Source: Phytophthora hibernalis
Lineage: Eukaryota > Oomycota > Peronosporomycetes > Peronosporales > Peronosporaceae
Direction: 5' to 3'
Assembly (NCBI GenBank): GCA_012656075.1
Contig: JAAKBF010000159.1
Location: 682,001-746,000, forward strand
DNA: 64,000 bases
Shown: positions 11,721-22,680 of the stretch, in pieces
Layout of the letters: each line of letters begins with the position of its first letter
Numbering within the stretch: the first letter of the stretch is position 1
The notes under the pieces: model-generated
Seen by the model: only the letters and a program-made list of their open reading frames with translations
What the model was told of the DNA's origin: nothing
Databases searched by the model: none
Translations under genes and position numbers: made by a program

Positions 11721-12209
11721 TCTTTTGCCCTAGCAAACTGTTGGCTCCGCCGCGCGTGTTTAAGCGTTATCTGGTCGCCACCACCTTTCGTGAACAGCGA
11801 GCTGCGGGCATGTGGTCGTCTTGGCGTCGCTGCAGCGTCGCGGAGGTCGAAAACATGCTCTGTTCGGCAGCGTAGCGGTCACTGGTTCGAGTCCCGCACA
11901 CGAGCGTGCGGGGTTTGTTGAACGGTCTGTCGTAGTGCAATATGTGTGTATGTGGTCTGAAGACGTCCGGACAGGCAGTCAGCATAGCTAGTTGGGGCTG
12001 AGGCAGCGATGAGCGCGTGGAAGACGGCAGTGGCGTTGGTAGTCGGCGGGACTGGCAGACGTTCCGGAGTCCATATCTGACGAACGAGTGGGTGTTAGTG
12101 CGCGGTGATTGGCGATCTAAAGAGAGCGCACGCGTTCGGACACGTGTGAGCGCGCATGGGTGTCTAGCGCGCGTTTTTGTGTGTGGCTGGGGAGTGGTCA
12201 ATTTGAGCT

Positions 12210-12281
12210 AGCACTTTGGCGCAGAGGAAGCGTGTTGGGCTCATAACCCAAAGCTCGTTGGATCGAGACCAACAAGTGCTA
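12210..12281 (+). tRNA. Initiator tRNA-Met (CAT), array copy 22
   Basis: C46 form, TTTT terminator, standard spacer. Confidence 0.97.
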
Positions 12282-12770
12282 TCTTTTGCCCTAGCAAACT
12301 GTTGGCTCCGCCGCGCGTGTTTAAGCGTTATCTGGTCGCCACCACCTTTCGTGAACAGCGAGCTGCGGGCATGTGGTCGTCTTGGCGTCGCTGCAGCGTC
12401 GCGGAGGTCGAAAACATGCTCTGTTCGGCAGCGTAGCGGTCACTGGTTCGAGTCCCGCACACGAGCGTGCGGGGTTTGTTGAACGGTCTGTCGTAGTGCA
12501 ATATGTGTGTATGTGGTCTGAAGACGTCCGGACAGGCAGTCAGCATAGCTAGTTGGGGCTGAGGCAGCGATGAGCGCGTGGAAGACGGCAGTGGCGTTGG
12601 TAGTCGGCGGGACTGGCAGACGTTCCGGAGTCCATATCTGACGAACGAGTGGGTGTTAGTGCGCGGTGATTGGCGATCTAAAGAGAGCGCACGCGTTCGG
12701 ACACGTGTGAGCGCGCATGGGTGTCTAGCGCGCGTTTTTGTGTGTGGCTGGGGAGTGGTCAATTTGAGCT

Positions 12771-12842
12771 AGCACTTTGGCGCAGAGGAAGCGTGTTGGG
12801 CTCATAACCCAAAGCTCGTTGGATCGAGACCAACAAGTGCTA
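12771..12842 (+). tRNA. Initiator tRNA-Met (CAT), array copy 23
   Basis: C46 form, TTTT terminator, standard spacer. Confidence 0.97.
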
Positions 12843-13331
12843 TCTTTTGCCCTAGCAAACTGTTGGCTCCGCCGCGCGTGTTTAAGCGTTATCTGGTCGC
12901 CACCACCTTTCGTGAACAGCGAGCTGCGGGCATGTGGTCGTCTTGGCGTCGCTGCAGCGTCGCGGAGGTCGAAAACATGCTCTGTTCGGCAGCGTAGCGG
13001 TCACTGGTTCGAGTCCCGCACACGAGCGTGCGGGGTTTGTTGAACGGTCTGTCGTAGTGCAATATGTGTGTATGTGGTCTGAAGACGTCCGGACAGGCAG
13101 TCAGCATAGCTAGTTGGGGCTGAGGCAGCGATGAGCGCGTGGAAGACGGCAGTGGCGTTGGTAGTCGGCGGGACTGGCAGACGTTCCGGAGTCCATATCT
13201 GACGAACGAGTGGGTGTTAGTGCGCGGTGATTGGCGATCTAAAGAGAGCGCACGCGTTCGGACACGTGTGAGCGCGCATGGGTGTCTAGCGCGCGTTTTT
13301 GTGTGTGGCTGGGGAGTGGTCAATTTGAGCT

Positions 13332-13403
13332 AGCACTTTGGCGCAGAGGAAGCGTGTTGGGCTCATAACCCAAAGCTCGTTGGATCGAGACCAACAAGTG
13401 CTA
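13332..13403 (+). tRNA. Initiator tRNA-Met (CAT), array copy 24
   Basis: C46 form, TTTT terminator, standard spacer. Confidence 0.97.
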
Positions 13404-13892
13404 TCTTTTGCCCTAGCAAACTGTTGGCTCCGCCGCGCGTGTTTAAGCGTTATCTGGTCGCCACCACCTTTCGTGAACAGCGAGCTGCGGGCATGTGGTC
13501 GTCTTGGCGTCGCTGCAGCGTCGCGGAGGTCGAAAACATGCTCTGTTCGGCAGCGTAGCGGTCACTGGTTCGAGTCCCGCACACGAGCGTGCGGGGTTTG
13601 TTGAACGGTCTGTCGTAGTGCAATATGTGTGTATGTGGTCTGAAGACGTCCGGACAGGCAGTCAGCATAGCTAGTTGGGGCTGAGGCAGCGATGAGCGCG
13701 TGGAAGACGGCAGTGGCGTTGGTAGTCGGCGGGACTGGCAGACGTTCCGGAGTCCATATCTGACGAACGAGTGGGTGTTAGTGCGCGGTGATTGGCGATC
13801 TAAAGAGAGCGCACGCGTTCGGACACGTGTGAGCGCGCATGGGTGTCTAGCGCGCGTTTTTGTGTGTGGCTGGGGAGTGGTCAATTTGAGCT

Positions 13893-13964
13893 AGCACTTT
13901 GGCGCAGAGGAAGCGTGTTGGGCTCATAACCCAAAGCTCGTTGGATCGAGACCAACAAGTGCTA
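13893..13964 (+). tRNA. Initiator tRNA-Met (CAT), array copy 25
   Basis: Last copy with C46. Everything to its right has G46. Confidence 0.97.
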
Positions 13965-14453
13965 TCTTTTGCCCTAGCAAACTGTTGGCTCCGCCGCGCG
14001 TGTTTAAGCGTTATCTGGTCGCCACCACCTTTCGTGAACAGCGAGCTGCGGGCATGTGGTCGTCTTGGCGTCGCTGCAGCGTCGCGGAGGTCGAAAACAT
14101 GCTCTGTTCGGCAGCGTAGCGGTCACTGGTTCGAGTCCCGCACACGAGCGTGCGGGGTTTGTTGAACGGTCTGTCGTAGTGCAATATGTGTGTATGTGGT
14201 CTGAAGACGTCCGGACAGGCAGTCAGCATAGCTAGTTGGGGCTGAGGCAGCGATGAGCGCGTGGAAGACGGCAGTGGCGTTGGTAGTCGGCGGGACTGGC
14301 AGACGTTCCGGAGTCCATATCTGACGAACGAGTGGGTGTTAGTGCGCGGTGATTGGCGATCTAAAGAGAGCGCACGCGTTCGGACACGTGTGAGCGCGCA
14401 TGGGTGTCTAGCGCGCGTTTTTGTGTGTGGCTGGGGAGTGGTCAATTTGAGCT

Positions 14454-14525
14454 AGCACTTTGGCGCAGAGGAAGCGTGTTGGGCTCATAACCCAAAGGTC
14501 GTTGGATCGAGACCAACAAGTGCTA
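14454..14525 (+). tRNA. Initiator tRNA-Met (CAT), array copy 26 (G46 form)
   Basis: First copy with variable loop AGGTC (G46), the form usual in eukaryotic initiator tRNA. Its downstream spacer has private substitutions near 14591 (CTTTCG to CGCTCG) and near 14690 (GGTTCG to GATTCG). Confidence 0.97.
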
Positions 14526-15014
14526 TCTTTTGCCCTAGCAAACTGTTGGCTCCGCCGCGCGTGTTTAAGCGTTATCTGGTCGCCACCACCGCTCGTGAAC
14601 AGCGAGCTGCGGGCATGTGGTCGTCTTGGCGTCGCTGCAGCGTCGCGGAGGTCGAAAACATGCTCTGTTCGGCAGCGTAGCGGTCACTGATTCGAGTCCC
14701 GCACACGAGCGTGCGGGGTTTGTTGAACGGTCTGTCGTAGTGCAATATGTGTGTATGTGGTCTGAAGACGTCCGGACAGGCAGTCAGCATAGCTAGTTGG
14801 GGCTGAGGCAGCGATGAGCGCGTGGAAGACGGCAGTGGCGTTGGTAGTCGGCGGGACTGGCAGACGTTCCGGAGTCCATATCTGACGAACGAGTGGGTGT
14901 TAGTGCGCGGTGATTGGCGATCTAAAGAGAGCGCACGCGTTCGGACACGTGTGAGCGCGCATGGGTGTCTAGCGCGCGTTTTTGTGTGTGGCTGGGGAGT
15001 GGTCAATTTGAGCT

Positions 15015-15086
15015 AGCACTTTGGCGCAGAGGAAGCGTGTTGGGCTCATAACCCAAAGGTCGTTGGATCGAGACCAACAAGTGCTA
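15015..15086 (+). tRNA. Initiator tRNA-Met (CAT), array copy 27 (G46 form)
   Basis: G46 form with TTTT terminator. The spacer after it has a G-to-T change extending the T run near 15539 to six. Confidence 0.97.
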
Positions 15087-15575
15087 TCTTTTGCCCTAGC
15101 AAACTGTTGGCTCCGCCGCGCGTGTTTAAGCGTTATCTGGTCGCCACCACCTTTCGTGAACAGCGAGCTGCGGGCATGTGGTCGTCTTGGCGTCGCTGCA
15201 GCGTCGCGGAGGTCGAAAACATGCTCTGTTCGGCAGCGTAGCGGTCACTGGTTCGAGTCCCGCACACGAGCGTGCGGGGTTTGTTGAACGGTCTGTCGTA
15301 GTGCAATATGTGTGTATGTGGTCTGAAGACGTCCGGACAGGCAGTCAGCATAGCTAGTTGGGGCTGAGGCAGCGATGAGCGCGTGGAAGACGGCAGTGGC
15401 GTTGGTAGTCGGCGGGACTGGCAGACGTTCCGGAGTCCATATCTGACGAACGAGTGGGTGTTAGTGCGCGGTGATTGGCGATCTAAAGAGAGCGCACGCG
15501 TTCGGACACGTGTGAGCGCGCATGGGTGTCTAGCGCGCTTTTTTGTGTGTGGCTGGGGAGTGGTCAATTTGAGCT

Positions 15576-15647
15576 AGCACTTTGGCGCAGAGGAAGCGTG
15601 TTGGGCTCATAACCCAAAGGTCGTTGGATCGAGACCAACAAGTGCTA
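15576..15647 (+). tRNA. Initiator tRNA-Met (CAT), array copy 28 (G46 form, weak terminator)
   Basis: G46 form. The terminator is only TTT (650-652 of the 15-kb block, i.e. 15650-15652) where every other copy has TTTT. The next run of four or more T on this strand is the T5 near 16098. The downstream spacer also has the one-base B-box-like deletion near 15811. Confidence 0.95.
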
Positions 15648-16134
15648 TCTTTGCCCTAGCAAACTGTTGGCTCCGCCGCGCGTGTTTAAGCGTTATCTGG
15701 TCGCCACCACCTTTCGTGAACAGCGAGCTGCGGGCATGTGGTCGTCTTGGCGTCGCTGCAGCGTCGCGGAGGTCGAAAACATGCTCTGTTCGGCAGCGTA
15801 GCGGTCACTGGTTGAGTCCCGCACACGAGCGTGCGGGGTTTGTTGAACGGTCTGTCGTAGTGCAATATGTGTGTATGTGGTCTGAAGACGTCCGGACAGG
15901 CAGTCAGCATAGCTAGTTGGGGCTGAGGCAGCGATGAGCGCGTGGAAGACGGCAGTGGCGTTGGTAGTCGGCGGGACTGGCAGACGTTCCGGAGTCCATA
16001 TCTGACGAACGAGTGGGTGTTAGTGCGCGGTGATTGGCGATCTAAAGAGAGCGCACGCGTTCGGACACGTGTGAGCGCGCATGGGTGTCTAGCGCGCGTT
16101 TTTGTGTGTGGCTGGGGAGTGGTCAATTTGAGCT

Positions 16135-16206
16135 AGCACTTTGGCGCAGAGGAAGCGTGTTGGGCTCATAACCCAAAGGTCGTTGGATCGAGACCAACAA
16201 GTGCTA
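16135..16206 (+). tRNA. Initiator tRNA-Met (CAT), array copy 29 (G46 form)
   Basis: G46 form, TTTT terminator, standard spacer after it. Confidence 0.97.
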
Positions 16207-16695
16207 TCTTTTGCCCTAGCAAACTGTTGGCTCCGCCGCGCGTGTTTAAGCGTTATCTGGTCGCCACCACCTTTCGTGAACAGCGAGCTGCGGGCATGTG
16301 GTCGTCTTGGCGTCGCTGCAGCGTCGCGGAGGTCGAAAACATGCTCTGTTCGGCAGCGTAGCGGTCACTGGTTCGAGTCCCGCACACGAGCGTGCGGGGT
16401 TTGTTGAACGGTCTGTCGTAGTGCAATATGTGTGTATGTGGTCTGAAGACGTCCGGACAGGCAGTCAGCATAGCTAGTTGGGGCTGAGGCAGCGATGAGC
16501 GCGTGGAAGACGGCAGTGGCGTTGGTAGTCGGCGGGACTGGCAGACGTTCCGGAGTCCATATCTGACGAACGAGTGGGTGTTAGTGCGCGGTGATTGGCG
16601 ATCTAAAGAGAGCGCACGCGTTCGGACACGTGTGAGCGCGCATGGGTGTCTAGCGCGCGTTTTTGTGTGTGGCTGGGGAGTGGTCAATTTGAGCT

Positions 16696-16767
16696 AGCAC
16701 TTTGGCGCAGAGGAAGCGTGTTGGGCTCATAACCCAAAGGTCGTTGGATCGAGACCAACAAGTGCTA
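16696..16767 (+). tRNA. Initiator tRNA-Met (CAT), array copy 30 (G46 form, last copy)
   Basis: G46 form and the last tRNA of the array. About 390 bases of spacer follow before unit identity ends. Confidence 0.97.
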
Positions 16768-17236
16768 TCTTTTGCCCTAGCAAACTGTTGGCTCCGCCGC
16801 GCGTGTTTAAGCGTTATCTGGTCGCCACCACCTTTCGTGAACAGCGAGCTGCGGGCATGTGGTCGTCTTGGCGTCGCTGCAGCGTCGCGGAGGTCGAAAA
16901 CATGCTCTGTTCGGCAGCGTAGCGGTCACTGGTTCGAGTCCCGCACACGAGCGTGCGGGGTTTGTTGAACGGTCTGTCGTAGTGCAATATGTGTGTATGT
17001 GGTCTGAAGACGTCCGGACAGGCAGTCAGCATAGCTAGTTGGGGCTGAGGCAGCGATGAGCGCGTGGAAGACGGCAGTGGCGTTGGTAGTCGGCGGGACT
17101 GGCAGACGTTCCGGAGTCCATATCTGACGAACGAGTGGGTGTTAGTGCGCGGTGATTAGCGAGCCTGAGCGACGCTCTCGATCTTGAGATCCATGAGCCT
17201 CATCGTGAGACACACACGGAATCTCCGTACATTCTC

Positions 17237-18345
17237 TCACATCCAGCGAAGGCTCTGGAGCCCTCGAAAATGCAGGGCACGTGGACGGTAACGCCGTGGG
17301 TTGTTCAGTACTTCCGTAGTACCTGTGAAGTGCCGTTCGCCGCGTGGCATGCGATGCTCGTGCACAAACCCGTCCCGGGAAGAGGAGGGGACATGACCCG
17401 CCAGGGCTCTGTCCGCGAGGGACTTGTGACTAGCACCGATGGTGCGACTTCTCCAGTCAATCCAAGGCTCGTGCTTTGCCAACCAAGGCATGCCGAGGGT
17501 AAGATCGTTCTGATCATCCATGTCAAGGACAATGAACGGCTCGACCGAGTTGAAGTCGTCAAACATGACGTTCAAGGAGAGAAGAACCTTTCACGTAGAC
17601 ACGATGGACCCAGTCGCCAGGCGAACATATACATTGGTATTATTCTTAGATGCTTCCATAGCACTAGCATACAATGCACTGCTCCTGGCCACACTGGACT
17701 TCGTCGCGAAATTGTAGGACGCTCCCGAATCAATCAGGATCGTCAGCGGTTCGTCGTACCCTTTACGCTGGCAGTGACGACCACGAGGTTAGACCGCGCG
17801 GCGGCCACGGAGAGACACAGCAGTGTCGTTCTGACCCCGCAGATTTGATCATGTTAAGGCACGGCAGAGCCGCCTTGGCGTTGCCTACCCTCCATGGGTT
17901 CGTTGGACAGCTCCGACGGAAGTGGCCAAGCTGGTTGCATCAAAACAACGACCACTCGCGCGTTGGTTACGCTGAGGTCGGGCCGACTCAGCCGACGAGA
18001 TTTCCATGGGAGTGGGACCGTCGTTGACCGTGTCCGAGCGATCCGCGTACCCCTGCGCCGAAAGCACGCAATGATCTTCCAGCATGGCGACAATCGTTGA
18101 AAGATTTCGGTTGTCTGCGGCAGCTCCGTCCGGACCTGACCCGGCCGAACGCCGTCCATGAAGACCGTCACCTTGACGTCCTCAGTGAGGAGCGCCCGCC
18201 ATAGCGGCCTCGAGGTTCTGTAACTCCATGACGTAGTCTTAAAACGTACGCTTTCCTTGCTTACAGTGCAAGAAGAGCGACCAATAGCGGTAAGCCACAT
18301 TGGCCAAGAGGAAAGTCGAACGCAGCTCTTGCTCCATGAACGCCC
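17237..18345 (-). pseudogene. Ty3/Gypsy gag-protease remnant
   Basis: Reading the minus strand from 18345 downward gives a retrotransposon gag-like stretch (FMEQELRSTF, then YWSLFLHCKQGKRTF, then DYVMELQNLE), then a gag C-terminal piece (DGPTPMEISSAES) near 18000, then a retropepsin-type protease with the active-site motif LIDSGAS at about 17718-17741 and the C-terminal segment LTLGMPWLAKHEPWIDW at about 17440-17500. Frames are broken by shifts in the gag part and by a stop (TGA) about 40 codons after the protease motif. Reverse transcriptase and integrase are absent. The fragment abuts the tRNA array by an ~80-base unannotated junction and stops exactly where the first 1.8-kb repeat begins. 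Confidence 0.85.
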
Positions 18346-20156
18346 CCGAGGTGAGTTACCCTGGAGACGACGTCTCTCGTGCCATCGCCCCTGATATCTG
18401 GTCGCAGCAGGCTTAGCGGTTAACGCGCAAAACCACAACAGACACCTGGCGTTCCTGCTGTAAGCTTGCAAAGGCCTGGCCTTCCTGTCCAATATGGTAC
18501 CGAGTACCAATTGACTTGCGAACTTCCGGGTTAGAGTTAAACTGATTTATATTAAGAACACTGTTGAAGTTCTAACTACTGCTAACTATCTGCATGCTGA
18601 ATCCCTGTCTAATCTGATCTGTCCAAACGGGAGCCACCCATTTAGATGCACTGCTTTAATACAACTGGTGTACTACTTAAGTACGACTGATGTACGACTA
18701 AAGTCCTTGACGGGCCACACACCACGCGTGTGGAGGACACCAATGGTGTGGACCACACCACAGAGAACACTGGTCGCCCCTGCCAAGTGGCCCCATTACA
18801 CCACGTCATTGTCTAGCGAAGACGACGAGCAGCTGCGAGCGGGGCTGCTGCGATCTCGGACCGCAGACCGCCGTCGCCGCCAGTCGATCGGATCTAGTGC
18901 TACGTGGTCTCCAGGACGTCCAATCACTGCCGGGTCTTCGTCGGCAGCGACCATTCGAATTCTTCCCGCTCTGTTAGGTCTCAAGACGTTCGTGCTGCCG
19001 CACCGGAGGACTGTAGCGGTTCTGGCAGCAGCGACAGCGATAGTTGTGTGTCGGCCAGCGGGGACACAGATCGCCCTGCGTCTCCACTGGTCGACACACG
19101 ACTATCGCCCAGTCGCCAACCCTCCAGCCGGTGGCCCAGATTCTATCGACGGCGATACGTTCCCGTCATCTTCCGGGAGTGATGGCAGTGTACCCCCGTC
19201 GATCACACCGTAAAGGACTTCTCGACCGTGAAACTTACGATCAGCTGACTCCCACGCCGATTCCGAGAGATCAGTGTTATCGGGAACGCGTTCGCAGAGC
19301 CGATGACGACGTCGCTCCGTGGGATCCTCGTTACCTACGTCGGGTTTTGCGTACTCGAGGTCGATATCGACCTGCTGTTTCACCACTTCTCTAAAACGCG
19401 AGGTTGGTTGTTCCTACCTTGCAATCCCGCACCACAGCCTCGTGACTGGTGCGCGGGTCTCATCACTGAGCGGAACATTCGCGATTTTATGCCACGCGCC
19501 CTTGGGAGACGCTTCTGGTGGCGGTCGATCCTATATCTTTCGGCTTAGTGGGTTGGTTCGACCCTGTTGCTCGCCAATACCACGACCTGGAACAGGATCA
19601 TGTGCAAGCGCTGTGGGAAGCCACTCATTCCTTCCCGATCACATCCGCTCAACACCGGAACAGCGCTGTCATGGAGAACTTCTGGACCGGGCGCAAGCAG
19701 CGGCAATCGTGTTTTGGGGCACGTTGGAAAACATTCATGAAGACGATCCTGCGTGGCAAGATCGCAGGCCATTGCGACTTGGACGTCTTGCTCGATCCGT
19801 GCTTCCTTCATCGTCCCCGATTGGGCGAACAGAAGACATGATACCCGGGTTCCGGTGCCAATTCGGAGCCACATGACTTGATCGCCACCGTACATGCTGC
19901 AGACTAGGTCGACCCCTCACGTGTCCAGTTCCTCCGCCATCTCTCGTCGCACCCTGCGAATCAGATCGTGCGTCTTCGCGGCAAGTTCGTCGCGGCTGCG
20001 TATCACTAAGTCGGATCGCCTCTTTCTGGTTCCCACGACGTGAGTTCTGTTTTGCGTCTTTTCATCTTCATTCGTGTTTCCTTGACTGCCTGATCGATCC
20101 CCACTCGGTCTTTATGCCCGGCTACCTCACTTTTTCCACATATATACCCCTCCTTC
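18346..20156. repeat. 1.8-kb direct repeat, copy 1
   Basis: Almost identical to 20404-22205. The two differ mainly by one-base indels in homopolymers and a few short indels near 19905. No TG...CA ends, target duplication or primer-binding site are visible, so a plain LTR pair is not supported. The + strand holds broken coding-like frames: a Ser-rich, Asp/Glu-containing N-terminal stretch (about 18780-19200), then a stretch with RETYDQLTPTPIPRD and DDDVAPWDPRYLR (about 19215-19350), then PRDWCAGLITERNIRDF (about 19440-19490) and HVQALWEATHSFPI to LDVLLDPCFLHRP (about 19600-19820). I do not recognise the protein. The last part has the same spacing of W/TH, FW/LW, RK-rich and LxPxC/F elements as the + strand protein at 24718-25461. 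Confidence 0.9.
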
Positions 20157-20403
20157 ATACTAATGCATCCATCCTGCAATGTGTCCATTCTCTTCCTCGT
20201 AGCGACCGCTCCGCTACGAGTGTGTTTCCTCCGCATTAATGCAGCCACCCTGCATCACTTCCACTTTCTCCCTCGTAACGTTGATCCGCTACGAGGTTCC
20301 TCCTCCGCCTTATGTGATTGCATTGCTCCGAACCGATTCCTGCTGGTGCACTCCCGTTCGTACTCATGCACAAGAGCTCCACAGTTGAGATTGGCTTCAA
20401 CAA
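20157..20403. other. Spacer between the two 1.8-kb repeats
   Basis: 247 bases present once. It contains two related stretches of about 80 bases (around 20160-20225 and 20235-20300) that share GCATCCATCCTGCA/GCAGCCACCCTGCA-like words and CGCTACGAG, suggesting an internal tandem duplication. No gene is supported. Confidence 0.6.
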
Positions 20404-22205
20404 CCGAGGTGAGTTACCCTGGAGACGACGTCTCTCGTGCCATCGCCCCTGATATCTGGTCGCAGCAGGCTTAGCGGTTAACGCGCAAAACCACAACAGA
20501 CACCTGGCGTTCCTGCTGTAAGCTTGCAAGGCCTGGCCTTCCTGTCCAATATGGTACCGAGTACCAATTGACTTGCGAACTTCCGGGTTAGAGTTAAACT
20601 GATTTATATTAAGAACACTGTTGAAGTTCTAACTACTGCTAACTATCTGCATGCTGAATCCCTGTCTAATCTGATCTGTCCAAACAGGAGCCACCCATTT
20701 AGATGCACTGCTTTAATACAACTGGTGTACTACTTAAGTACGACTGATGTACGACTAAAGTCCTTGACGGGCCACACACCACGCGTGTGGAGGACACCAA
20801 TGGTGTGGACCACACCACAGAGAACACTGGTCGCCCCTGCCAAGTGGCCCCATTACACCACGTCATTGTCTAGCGAAGACGACGAGCAGCTGCGAGCGGG
20901 GCTGCTGCGATCTCGGACCGCAGACCGCCGTCGCCGCCAGTCGATCGGATCTAGTGCTACGTGGTCTCCAGGACGTCCAATCACTGCCGGGTCTTCGTCG
21001 GCAGCGACCATTCGAATTCTTCCCGCTCTGTTAGGTCTCAAGACGTTCGTGCTGCCGCACCGGAGGACTGTAGCGGTTCTGGCAGCAGCGACAGCGATAG
21101 TTGTGTGTCGGCCAGCGGGGACACAGATCGCCCTGCGTCTCCACTGGTCGACACACGACTATCGCCCAGTCGCCAACCCTCCAGCCGGTGGCCCAGATTC
21201 TATCGACGGCGATACGTTCCCGTCATCTTCCGGGAGTGATGGCAGTGTACCCCCCGTCGATCACACCGTAAAGGACTTCTCGACCGTGAAACTTACGATC
21301 AGCTGACTCCCACGCCGATTCCGAGAGATCAGTGTTATCGGGAACGCGTTCGCAGAGCCGATGACGACGTCGCTCCGTGGGATCCTCGTTACCTACGTCG
21401 GGTTTGCGTACTCGAGGTCGATATCGACCTGCTGTTTCACCACTTCTCTAAAACGCGAGGTTGGTTGTTCCTACCTTGCAATCCCGCACCACAGCCTCGT
21501 GACTGGTGCGCGGGTCTCATCACTGAGCGGAACATTCGCGATTTTTATGCCACGCGCCCTTGGGAGACGCTTCTGGTGGCGGTCGATCCTATATCTTTCG
21601 GCTTAGTGGGTTGGTTCGACCCTGTTGCTCCCAATACCACGACCTGGAACAGGATCATGTGCAAGCGCTGTGGGAAGCCACTCATTCCTTCCCGATCACA
21701 TCCGCTCAACACCGGAACAGCGCTGTCATGGAGAACTTCTGGACCGGGCGCAAGCAGCGGCAATCGTGTTTTGGGGCACGTTGGAAAACATTCATGAAGA
21801 CGATCCTGCGTGGCAAGATCGCAGGCCATTGCGACTTGGACGTCTTGCTCGATCCGTGCTTCCTTCATCGTCCCCGATTGGGCGAACAGAAGACATGATA
21901 CCCGGGTTCCGTGCCAATTCGAGCCACATGACTTGATCGCCACCGTACATGCTGGACTAGACCCCTCACGTGTCCAGTTCCTCCGCCATCTCTCGTCGCA
22001 CCCTGCGAATCAGATCGTGCGTCTTCGCGGCAAGTTCGTCGCGGCTGCGTATCACTAAGTCGGATCGCCTCTTTCTGGTTCCCACGACGTGAGTTCTGTT
22101 TTGCGTCTTTTCATCTTCATTCGTGTTTCCTTGACTGCCTGATCGATCCCCACTCGGTCTTTATGCCCGGCTACCTCACTTTTTCCACATATATACCCCT
22201 CCTTC
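20404..22205. repeat. 1.8-kb direct repeat, copy 2
   Basis: Second copy, in the same orientation, 2058 bases after the first. It ends at CCTTC-22205, directly against the 56-bp block that matches the LTR terminus at 35210-35265. Its coding-like + strand frames carry slightly different one-base shifts from copy 1, so the frames open in one copy are closed in the other. Confidence 0.9.
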
Positions 22206-22260
22206 TAGGTCAGGATGGTCCTAGTTGAGGTGTGTGCCGAAACTCGAAATTACTATACCA
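22205..22260 (-). repeat. 56-bp match to element A LTR terminus
   Basis: Matches 35210-35265 in the same orientation with about four substitutions. At 35265 the block is the outer end of element A's 5' LTR (minus sense, starting TGGTGTAGTAATTTCGAG); here it starts TGGTATAGTAATTTCGAG. It would be the first 56 bases of a 3' LTR, the rest of which is missing and replaced by the 1.8-kb repeat. Confidence 0.7.
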
Positions 22261-22680
22261 GAACTGCCCCGGTTATGATGCGAGCCGGGCTCGTGAGTGT
22301 TAGAACCTTGTTCAGTCACCTTCCATCTTGTGCCAGACCACACCGTTGGCAGTCGTCAAACTGGCCGATGTATCTCCCTTCACCTTCGTCGTCTTCGGTT
22401 CGTGTTCTTCCTGGGGTTATTGGGAGGCGTGCGTACTGACTCGTTGTGTTCCCAGACTGTCACATTCTCTCTTCCCCGACCACGTTGTCACCTCAACGAG
22501 ATGAGGATCCGTCCGCCGAGGCGGGGTTAGTGGAGCCAGCGCTTCTGGGGTCAGCAGTGGTCGGGAGAACTCGGCCATTGATCTGACAACTTCCCAGGAG
22601 ACTGGTTTGATTCTGAAGCACCCTCTCGCACGCGTCCTCCTCGTTCGTCGAGTCCGCCAGGCGACACCACTTCGGTCGCT
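22261..22680. other. Non-coding stretch before the + strand ORF block
   Basis: About 420 bases with no supported gene. It has the CTCGG-rich composition of the ORF block after about 22640. Confidence 0.5.

Larger units (their letters stand above)
1..17157 (+). repeat. Tandem array of ~561-bp initiator tRNA units
   Basis: The same unit repeats head to tail about 30.6 times with a period of 559-561 bases. The left end lies outside the window. The right end is abrupt: unit identity stops at about 17157, roughly 90 bases before the next tRNA would begin. Each unit holds a 72-nt tRNA gene and a ~489-nt spacer. The spacer has no convincing gene: apparent frames on both strands recur only because the unit recurs, and small indels shift them without compensation. 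Unit differences are few: loss of one C in a spacer B-box-like site (six units), loss of GG near 976, loss of TG near 2647, T-run changes near 4325 and 15538, and substitutions near 14591 and 14690. Variants cluster in neighbouring units, as expected from unequal exchange or gene conversion. Confidence 0.98.

Noticed and set aside
1..17157. CRISPR array
   Set aside because: Repeat and spacer sizes are wrong and the spacers are identical; the context is eukaryotic.
18346..22205. LTR pair of a very short retrotransposon
   Set aside because: No TG/CA ends, no primer-binding site in the 247-base interval and no target duplication.
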